Positions 57,798 to 64,000 of a stretch of DNA of 64,000 nt are shown piece after piece. The notes below the pieces were generated by a model. That model was not told the DNA's origin and made no database searches. It worked only from the letters and a program-made list of their open reading frames with translations. Position 1 is the stretch's first letter. The number at the start of each line of letters is the position of its first letter. Position numbers and translations under genes: made by a program. This DNA comes from Pseudomonas sp. ATCC 13867 (GTDB taxonomy: Bacteria; Pseudomonadota; Gammaproteobacteria; Pseudomonadales; Pseudomonadaceae): the NCBI RefSeq assembly GCF_000349845.1, contig NC_020829.1, positions 3,851,001-3,915,000 on the forward strand. The letters are read 5' to 3'.

Positions 57798-57867
57798 TGT
57801 AGGAGCGAGCTTGCTCGAGAACAGGCCCCGCTGCGAAATCCATTTCGCAAGCAAGCTCGCTCCTACA
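57798..57867. repeat. Pseudomonas REP pair (element 5)
   Basis: Inverted arms 57798-57822 and 57843-57867. Two substitutions (CTCGAGAAC and TTTCGCAAG) make this the most diverged REP copy in the window. It begins 13 bases after the lapD stop. Confidence 0.85.
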
Positions 57868-57944
57868 CAAATAAATCTGCACCACGCTCCGGACCGCCCC
57901 GTTCAACGACGGATTTTCTCGCCCCAAGCGAAAAACCGGACGTC

Positions 57945-59450
57945 TCAGTCCTTCTTGCCCTTCTTCGCACTGGCGTACGCCGCCTCCAGCGCGTCGTTGA
58001 TGGTCTTGAGCACCTTCACCCGCGCATAGCGCTTGTCGTTGGCCTCCACCAGCGTCCAGGGCGCGATCTCGGTGCTGGTGCGGTCGACCATGTCGCCCAC
58101 CGCATCCACATAGAGGTCCCACTTGTCGCGGTTGCGCCAGTCTTCCTCGGTGATCTTGAAGCGCTTGAACGGAATCGACTCGCGTTCCTTGAAGCGTTCC
58201 AACTGGGTGTCCTGGTCGATGGACAGCCAGAACTTCACCACCACGATGCCGAACTCGACCAGTTGCTCCTCGAAGTCGTTGATCTCCGCATAGGCGCGCA
58301 GCCAGTCGGCGTCCGAGGCGAAGCCCTCGACCCGCTCCACCAGCACCCGGCCATACCAGGAGCGGTCGAAGATGGTGAACTGCCGGCGCGCCGGCATGTG
58401 CCGCCAGAAGCGCCACAGGTAGGGCTGGGCGCGCTCCTCCTCGGTGGGCGCGGCAATCGGCACGATGTGGTACTGGCGCGGGTCCAGCGCATCGGTCACG
58501 CGACGGATGGCTCCCCCCTTGCCGGCGGCGTCGTTGCCCTCAAACACGGCGATCAGCGAATGACTGCGGAAGCGCTTGTCGCGCATCAGCGTAGCCAGGC
58601 GCGCCTGCTCCTTGGCCATTTGCTCCTTGTACTGATCCTTGTCCAGTTTCAGGGTCAGGTCGAGCGCGCCGAGCAACCCCTTGTTGTCCAGGCTGGACAC
58701 CAGCGGCGCGGCGTGGGGTTGCGGCGTGGGGCGGTCCTTGAGCTTGAGCGCGGCCTGCAGGCCTTCGAGGAGGGTACGGCCCACCGTCAGGCTGCGGTAG
58801 CGCTCGTCGGCGCCCTCGACCACGTACCAGGGCGCATAGTCACGGCTGGTGCGGCGCAGCACGCGCTCGCCATAGCGCACGAACTTGTCGTAGACCTCGC
58901 TCTGCTTCCAGTCCAGGTCGCTGAGCTGCCAGCTGCGGGTCGGGTCGTTCTCCAGCGCCTTGAGGCGCTCCTTGAGCTGCTTCTTGGACAGGTGGAACCA
59001 GAACTTGAAGATCAGTGCACCTTCGTCGGAGTACATGCGCTCGAAGCGTTCGGCGTCGCCGATCAGCCCATCCAGCTGGCTGTCCTTGACCTCGCCCATC
59101 ACCCGCGCATAGAGCATCTGGCTGTACCAGTTGCCAAAGAAGATACCGATACGCCCCTTGGGCGGCAGCTTGCGCCAGAAGCGCCACTGCGGCGGACGGG
59201 AGAGTTCCTCGTCGGTGGGCAGGAGGAAACTTTCCACCTGGATCAGGCGCGGATCCATCCATTCGTTGAGCAGCTTCACCGTCTCGCCCTTGCCGGCGCC
59301 CTCGATGCCATTGATCAGGATGATCACCGGGAAGCGCGCCTGCTGCTTGAGCTCGTACTGCGCCTCGAGCAACGCCTCACGCAGGACGGCGACCTCCTTC
59401 TCGTAGGTTTCCTTGTCAATGGAATGGCCGATCTCGGCGGATTCGAACAT
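57945..59450 (-). CDS. pap: Polyphosphate:AMP phosphotransferase (two-domain PPK2)
   Basis: A 501-residue class II PPK2 enzyme made of two fused kinase domains. Walker A appears as GIEGAGKGE (48-56) and GNDAAGKGG (about 306-314). The second domain keeps the catalytic DRSWYGRVLVERVEG lid and is the active one in the known PAP; the first is diverged (NWYSQMLYARVMGEV). It makes ADP from AMP and polyphosphate. ATG 59450 has AAGGAGAGG upstream; the open frame before it is spacer. In PAO1 Pap is PA3455, beside the same mnmC to NAGGN genes. Confidence 0.94.
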   Translation of the reverse strand: MFESAEIGHSIDKETYEKEVAVLREALLEAQYELKQQARFPVIILINGIEGAGKGETVKLLNEWMDPRLIQVESFLLPTDEELSRPPQWRFWRKLPPKGRIGIFFGNWYSQMLYARVMGEVKDSQLDGLIGDAERFERMYSDEGALIFKFWFHLSKKQLKERLKALENDPTRSWQLSDLDWKQSEVYDKFVRYGERVLRRTSRDYAPWYVVEGADERYRSLTVGRTLLEGLQAALKLKDRPTPQPHAAPLVSSLDNKGLLGALDLTLKLDKDQYKEQMAKEQARLATLMRDKRFRSHSLIAVFEGNDAAGKGGAIRRVTDALDPRQYHIVPIAAPTEEERAQPYLWRFWRHMPARRQFTIFDRSWYGRVLVERVEGFASDADWLRAYAEINDFEEQLVEFGIVVVKFWLSIDQDTQLERFKERESIPFKRFKITEEDWRNRDKWDLYVDAVGDMVDRTSTEIAPWTLVEANDKRYARVKVLKTINDALEAAYASAKKGKKD

Positions 59451-59677
59451 GCACCTCTCCTTGTTTCCGAATGCTGTAAAAGGTAGCGGAAGTGACGGGC
59501 GGGCTGCTGACATTTCGTCTTGGCCGCAACGACGTCCGCGGGGTTACGGGAGGGGGCGCCAGGGAAAGACCTGCGCTCCGGCGCGGCAACACGGCGCACA
59601 TCGAAACATCGGCAACCCCTGAGGCCGACACGGCGGATCGGCTAAACTGCCGCCTTTGCTTTCACTACGACCGACGC

Positions 59678-61657
59678 ATGCCCCTTTCCCATCCCAAAGC
59701 CCACAGCGCCCAGATCGACTGGGACGAAAACGGCCAACCCACTTCCCGCGCCTATGGCGACGTGTACTTCTCCCGCGCTTCCGGCATCGATGAAACACGC
59801 CATGTGTTCCTTGACGGCAACCGTCTGGCGCAACGGCTGAGCGAGCTGCCCGCCGACGGCCGGCTGTGCATCGGCGAGACCGGCTTCGGCACCGGGCTGA
59901 ACTTCCTCTGCGCCTGGCAACAGTTCGAAGCCCTGGCGCCCCGGGAAGCACGGCTGCAGTTCGTCAGCACCGAGAAATTCCCGGTCGCGCCGGACGACCT
60001 GCGCCGCGCCCTGGCCCTCTGGCCGGAACTGGCGCCCTGGTCGGAACAACTGCTGGCCCAGTACGTGGCGGTCAACCCCGGCTTCCAGCGCTTCGTTTTC
60101 GCCGACGGCCGCGTGGTGCTGACCCTGCTGGTGGGCGATGTGCTGGACACCCTGCCGGAGCTGGATGCACGGATCGACGCCTGGTTCCTCGACGGCTTTT
60201 CGCCGGCGAAGAACCCGGAGATGTGGACCGACGCCCTGTTCGCCCAGCTCGCCCGGCTTTCGGCGCCGAACGCGACCCTGGCCACCTTCACCAGTGCCGG
60301 ATTCGTCCGGCGCGGCCTCATCGCCGCCGGCTTCGCCATGCAGCGCGTGAAGGGGTTCGGGCAGAAGCGCGAGATGCTGGTGGGCGATTTCGCCGGCGAA
60401 AACAGCGCACCCGCCAAACCCTGGTACGCCCGCCCCGCCCGCCCGAACGGCCCGCGCGCGGCACTGGTGATCGGCGGCGGCATGGCCGGTTGTGCCAGCG
60501 CCGCCAGCCTGGCCGCGCGCGGCTGGCAAGTGACGCTGATCGAGCGCCACGCCGGCCTGGCCGAGGAAGCCTCGGGCAATCCCCAGGGCGTGCTCTACCT
60601 CAAGCTGTCGGCCCACGGTACCGCGCTGTCACGCCTGGTGGTCAGCGGCTTCGGGCATACCCGCCGGCTGATCGAGCGCCTGCAGAACGGCGCGGACTGG
60701 TCGGCCTGCGGCGTGCTGCAGCTGGGCTTCGACGACGCCGAGGCGCAACGCCAGGCGCAATTGGCCGAGGCCTTCCCGGATTCGCTGCTGCGTCTGCTGG
60801 ATCACACCGAAGCCGAGCGCATCGCCGGTGTCGGCCTGCCCGCCGGCGGCCTGTTCTTCCCCGAAGGCGGCTGGGTGCATCCACCGGCGCTGTGCCGGCA
60901 CCTGGCGCAGCATCCGAACATTCGCGTGCTGACCGGCGAGGAAGTCCGCCTGCAACGCGAAGCCGATGGCTGGAGTGCCTGGAGCGGCAAGGAAAAGCTG
61001 GCCAGCGCGCCCATCGCCATCCTCGCCACCGCCGCCGAAGTACGGCGTTTCGCCGGCGCCGAGACGCTGCCGATGAAGCGTATCCGCGGACAGATCACCC
61101 GCGTTCCGGCCACCGCCGAGAGCGTCGCGCTGAGCACTGTGGTCTGCGCCGAAGGCTACGTCGCGCCGCTCCGCCACGGCGAACACACCCTGGGCGCCAG
61201 CTTCGAGTTCAAGCGCAATGACACCGAACCCTCGCTGGAAGAACACCTGGGCAACCTCGACCTGCTGGCGGAAATATCCACAGACCTGAGCGAACGCCTG
61301 CACATCGCCCACCTCGACCCGGCAACCCTGCAAGGCCGCGCGGCCTTCCGCTGCACCACGCCGGACTACCTGCCGCTGGTGGGCCCGCTGGCCGACCGCG
61401 ACGCCTTCGCGGCGGCCTACGCGGTGCTCGGCAAGGACGCCCGGCAGGTGCCGGAAACACCCTGCCCCTGGCTGAACGGCCTGTACCTGAACAGCGCCCA
61501 CGGCTCGCGCGGGCTGGTCACCGCGCCGCTGTCCGGCGAGCTGCTGGCAGCCTGGCTGGACGACGAACCGCTGCCGCTGCCGCGCGCCGTGGCCGAGGCC
61601 TGCCACCCCAATCGTTTCTTCCTGCGCGACGTCGTGCGCGGGCAGAAGACGTCCTGA
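59678..61657 (+). CDS. mnmC: Bifunctional tRNA modification enzyme MnmC
   Basis: A 659-residue fusion completing 5-methylaminomethyl-2-thiouridine in tRNA wobble positions. The N-terminal SAM methyltransferase (about 1-240: GETGFGTGLNFL, WFLDGFSPAKNPEMW) methylates nm5s2U. The C-terminal FAD oxidoreductase (about 255-640: VIGGGMAGCASA, NPQGVLYLKLS, SAHGSRGLVTAPL) converts cmnm5s2U to nm5s2U. The start ATG 59678 gives MPLSHPKAHSAQIDWDENG as in other MnmC; earlier in-frame codons run through the spacer. Divergent from pap. Confidence 0.96.
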   Translation: MPLSHPKAHSAQIDWDENGQPTSRAYGDVYFSRASGIDETRHVFLDGNRLAQRLSELPADGRLCIGETGFGTGLNFLCAWQQFEALAPREARLQFVSTEKFPVAPDDLRRALALWPELAPWSEQLLAQYVAVNPGFQRFVFADGRVVLTLLVGDVLDTLPELDARIDAWFLDGFSPAKNPEMWTDALFAQLARLSAPNATLATFTSAGFVRRGLIAAGFAMQRVKGFGQKREMLVGDFAGENSAPAKPWYARPARPNGPRAALVIGGGMAGCASAASLAARGWQVTLIERHAGLAEEASGNPQGVLYLKLSAHGTALSRLVVSGFGHTRRLIERLQNGADWSACGVLQLGFDDAEAQRQAQLAEAFPDSLLRLLDHTEAERIAGVGLPAGGLFFPEGGWVHPPALCRHLAQHPNIRVLTGEEVRLQREADGWSAWSGKEKLASAPIAILATAAEVRRFAGAETLPMKRIRGQITRVPATAESVALSTVVCAEGYVAPLRHGEHTLGASFEFKRNDTEPSLEEHLGNLDLLAEISTDLSERLHIAHLDPATLQGRAAFRCTTPDYLPLVGPLADRDAFAAAYAVLGKDARQVPETPCPWLNGLYLNSAHGSRGLVTAPLSGELLAAWLDDEPLPLPRAVAEACHPNRFFLRDVVRGQKTS

Positions 61658-61708
61658 TCACCGCGCGGCCGGATGGGCCGCGCCACCTCTCCAGAGCGGA
61701 CCACCGAC

Positions 61709-62461
61709 ATGGATGCATTACTGCTGGAATCCTCGGTCATCGGCCTGATCCTCGGCCTGTTGCTGGGCCTCACCGGCGCCGGCGGCTCGCTGGTGGCGCT
61801 GCCGCTGCTGCTCAGCCTGCACCTGCCGCTGCACGACGCCATCGGCGTCAGCCTCGGCGCGGTGGCACTGTCGGCGGCGATCGGCGCAGTGCCCCGTGCG
61901 CGTCAGGGACAGGTGGCCTGGCGGCCGCTGCTCTGGCTGGTCATCACCGGCTGGCCGGGCAACGCCATCGGCCAGTGGCTGGGGCAGTTCGTGCCCGAAG
62001 CCTGGCTGATCGTCGGTTTCTGCCTGCTGGTGCTGTGGTCGGCCTGGCGTATGTGGCAGGGCTCGCGCCAGGAGCGTGCAGGCCCCCAGGCGATGCGCAA
62101 CGGCCCGCTGCTGGGCGTGGGGCTGGCGGTGGGCCTGCTTTCCGGCCTGATGGGTGTGGGTGGCGGCTTCCTGATCGTGCCGGGATTGCTGTGGTTCACC
62201 CCGCTGTCGATGCTGGCGGCGACGGCGACCTCGATGGCGGTGATCGCGCTGGTGTCCGGCGGCGGCTTCCTGCTCTACCTGAGCCATGCCCAGCCGCCCC
62301 TGCCGCTGCTGGCCTGCCTCGCGACGGGCGGCGCGCTCGGGGTGCTGGCCGGCAACCGCCTGGCCGTGCGCCTGGGAGGCGCGACGCTGCAGCGTCTGTT
62401 CGCCCTGATGCTGGTGGCGGTCAGCCTGTCGCTGGCCGCGCAGAAGCTGCTGGCGTCCTAG
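61709..62461 (+). CDS. TSUP (TauE/SafE) family transporter
   Basis: A 250-residue membrane protein with seven or eight helices and the two internal TSUP repeats, each starting with a glycine-rich turn (LTGAGGSLVALPLLL and MGVGGGFLIVPGLLWF). The family exports sulfite, sulfoacetate or other organic anions; the substrate here is unknown. It begins 51 bases after mnmC. Its stop overlaps the stop of the converging MarR gene by 3 bases. Confidence 0.9.
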   Translation: MDALLLESSVIGLILGLLLGLTGAGGSLVALPLLLSLHLPLHDAIGVSLGAVALSAAIGAVPRARQGQVAWRPLLWLVITGWPGNAIGQWLGQFVPEAWLIVGFCLLVLWSAWRMWQGSRQERAGPQAMRNGPLLGVGLAVGLLSGLMGVGGGFLIVPGLLWFTPLSMLAATATSMAVIALVSGGGFLLYLSHAQPPLPLLACLATGGALGVLAGNRLAVRLGGATLQRLFALMLVAVSLSLAAQKLLAS

Positions 62462-62943
62462 GACGCTTCCTCTTCCGCGCCCGTCGCATCCGGCGTCTCG
62501 AACAACTCGGCGGCGCGCAGCAGCCCCGCGAGAATCGCGTGCTGCTCCCACTCCGGCAGTCCGGCGAAACGCTCCAGAGCGTGCTCGGGCAGCAGCTCCG
62601 GCCCATCGCGCAGCGCCTCATGCCCCGCGGCGTCCAGGCTCAGCCAGTGTCTGCGGCGGTCATCGGAGTCACGCCGGCGCGTCAGCAGCCGCTGGCTTTC
62701 CAGGCGCGTCAGCACGCTCGACAGCGATGACTGGGAGAGCGCGACGTGCCCGGCCAACTGACCGGCGGTAATTTCCCCCTCCAGCTCCACCACCTGCAGG
62801 ATCAGCAGTTGCAGCGGCGTCAGTTCGCCATCGCGCCCCAGGCTCTTGGAGTGCACGTCGGCCGCCTGCTGCAGGCGGCGCAACGCCTGCAGCATCGACA
62901 GGGCGTGGGCGTTACGCATCGAAGATTTGCTATCGGCCATCAT
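62458..62943 (-). CDS. MarR-family regulator next to the NAGGN gene
   Basis: A 161-residue winged-helix regulator (LTPLQLLILQVVELEGEITAGQLAGHVALSQSSLSSVLTRLE region, wing RDSDDRRRHWLSL). It is divergent from the NAGGN amidotransferase and, as in PAO1 (PA3458/PA3459), probably regulates it. Two ATGs in tandem (62943 and 62940) share one AGGT site, so the exact start is uncertain by one residue. The acidic end (EEEAS) overlaps the TSUP stop. Confidence 0.9.
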   Translation of the reverse strand: MMADSKSSMRNAHALSMLQALRRLQQAADVHSKSLGRDGELTPLQLLILQVVELEGEITAGQLAGHVALSQSSLSSVLTRLESQRLLTRRRDSDDRRRHWLSLDAAGHEALRDGPELLPEHALERFAGLPEWEQHAILAGLLRAAELFETPDATGAEEEAS

Positions 62944-63069
62944 CGTTCACCTGCGCCTTCGGACTTTCCTCAATGAAATCAAATAGAACTCTCATCCATT
63001 CGAGCGGTCCTCCCCTATGGCCCCCTTGAGGGACCACCCACTCATCCCCAACGGAGAACCGGTAAGGAC

Positions 63070-64000
63070 ATGTGCGGAATAGCAGGAGAACTTCGCTTCG
63101 ATAACCAGGCCGCCGATCTCGCAGCGGTCGAACGCATCACCCACCACCTCGCCCCACGGGGCCCCGATGCCTGGGGCTTCCACAGCGAAGGGCCACTGGC
63201 CCTCGGGCACCGGCGCCTGAAAATCATGGACCTGGCCGAAGCCTCCGGCCAGCCGATGATCGATCCGACGCTGGGCCTGTCGCTGGTGTTCAACGGCGCA
63301 ATCTACAACTACCCCGAACTACGCGGTGAACTTGAAGCCCTCGGCTACCACTTTTTTTCCGGTGGCGATACCGAAGTACTTCTAAAGGGATACCACGCTT
63401 GGGGTGAACAACTATTGCCACGTCTCAATGGCATGTTTGCCTTCGCCATCTGGGAACGCGACAAACGGCGCCTGTTCATCGCCCGCGACCGTCTCGGCAT
63501 CAAGCCGCTGTACCTGTCGCGCACCGGCAAGCGCCTGCGCTTCGCCTCCAGCCTGCCGGCGCTGCTCAAGGGCGGTGACATCGACCCGGCGCTGGACCCG
63601 GTGGCGCTCAACCACTACCTCAACTTCCACGCCGTGGTCCCCGCGCCGCGCACCCTGCTGGCCGAGGTGCAGAAACTGCCGCCGGCCACCTGGATGAGCA
63701 TCGACGCCCAGGGCCACACCGAGCGCCAGCGCTGGTGGAACCTGGGCTACGGCCCGTTGCCCGATGAACGGGAACTGACCCTGGACGACTGGGAAGAACG
63801 CCTGCTGGACAGCCTGCGCGACGCCGTCAGCGTGCGCCAGCGCGCCGCCCGCGAAGTGGGCGTGCTGCTCTCTGGCGGGGTCGATTCCAGTCTGCTGGTC
63901 GGCCTACTGCACGAAGCGGGCGTGGACGATCTGCTGACCTTCTCCATCGGCTTCGAGGATGCCGGCGGCGAGCGCGGCGACGAGTTCCAGTACTCCGACC
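63070..64000 (+). CDS. N-acetylglutaminylglutamine (NAGGN) amidotransferase, 5' part
   Basis: The first 310 residues of an asparagine-synthase-type enzyme; the gene runs off the window. Met-Cys2 (MCGIAGELR) gives the catalytic N-terminal cysteine of class II glutamine amidotransferases, followed by APRGPDAWGFH, GHRRLKIMDL, FNGAIYNYPELR and the synthetase ATP site LLSGGVDSSLL. The RxGxG-type LGIKPLYLS is normal. Position beside a MarR gene and the match to PAO1 PA3459 indicate the amidotransferase that makes the osmoprotectant NAGGN rather than asparagine. The ribosome site is AAGGAC directly before ATG. Confidence 0.9.
   Translation, partial: MCGIAGELRFDNQAADLAAVERITHHLAPRGPDAWGFHSEGPLALGHRRLKIMDLAEASGQPMIDPTLGLSLVFNGAIYNYPELRGELEALGYHFFSGGDTEVLLKGYHAWGEQLLPRLNGMFAFAIWERDKRRLFIARDRLGIKPLYLSRTGKRLRFASSLPALLKGGDIDPALDPVALNHYLNFHAVVPAPRTLLAEVQKLPPATWMSIDAQGHTERQRWWNLGYGPLPDERELTLDDWEERLLDSLRDAVSVRQRAAREVGVLLSGGVDSSLLVGLLHEAGVDDLLTFSIGFEDAGGERGDEFQYSD

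Noticed and set aside
24875..57867. Repeated palindromes considered as a CRISPR array or transposon ends
   Set aside because: Units are dispersed singly as inverted pairs, not evenly spaced, and no cas or transposase gene is present. They match the Pseudomonas REP unit.

Overview
The window looks like the chromosome of a Pseudomonas species of the P. aeruginosa / P. nitroreducens / P. citronellolis kind. DNA is GC-rich with strong codon bias. Pseudomonas signature genes include a fused tyrA-aroA, mupP, plpD, a FimV-like protein, lapG-lapD and a DUF2790 protein. Typical Pseudomonas REP palindromes sit between genes. Gene order, as I recall it from P. aeruginosa PAO1, matches several PAO1 blocks (around PA3139, PA3163-PA3179, PA4133, PA3337-PA3344, PA1433-PA1438, PA3455-PA3459) joined in a new order. 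This is therefore core genome from a different species. No tRNA, rRNA, CRISPR array, insertion sequence or prophage was seen.

Layout. 1-735: 3' end of an aromatic aminotransferase. 1034-9317 (minus): one compact operon starting with an orphan O-antigen-type ABC permease (wzm-like), followed by type II secretion genes gspE-F-G-H-I-J-K-L-M, mostly overlapping. The secretin (GspD), GspC and the prepilin peptidase are absent. 9497-15790 (minus): serC-pheA-hisC-tyrA/aroA-cmk, the serine/aromatic biosynthesis operon, then gyrA. The usual next gene after cmk, rpsA, is missing. 18819-21373: divergent mtnA and mtaD (methylthioadenosine salvage). 21521-24862: ubiG, mupP, yciK and a diguanylate cyclase. 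25019-26910: rluB and a Nudix hydrolase. 27060-28719: orphan cbb3 oxidase pair ccoN/ccoQ-like. 28969-35143: small secreted and hypothetical proteins, an acyltransferase-like protein, a glycosyltransferase/phosphoesterase pair, an AraC regulator, a CsaA-like protein and an EamA permease. 35144-35691: gene-free, repeat-bearing spacer.

35692-47254: hldD, a SelT-like protein, plpD, fimV-like, marR, DUF2804, hsbD-like cyclase and recQ. 47451-48488: a YecA/YgfB-family protein and a DUF454 membrane protein. 48480-54910 (minus): an RND efflux operon (adaptor, pump, response regulator, sensor kinase) preceded by a CusR/CopR-like palindrome, which suggests metal sensing. 55119-57785: lapG-lapD, c-di-GMP control of surface adhesin release. 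57945-61657: polyphosphate:AMP phosphotransferase and mnmC. 61709-64000: a TSUP transporter, a MarR regulator and the start of the NAGGN osmolyte amidotransferase.

Themes. Three c-di-GMP proteins (cyclase at 23936, HsbD-like at 43755, LapD) and several envelope functions (T2SS, PlpD, Hld heptose, LapGD, FimV-like) suggest a surface-adapted bacterium. The most unusual part is the wzm-T2SS operon. It lies between the aminotransferase and cmk, where PAO1 carries rpsA-ihfB and the O-antigen cluster, and the wzm gene has clearly lower GC than its neighbours.
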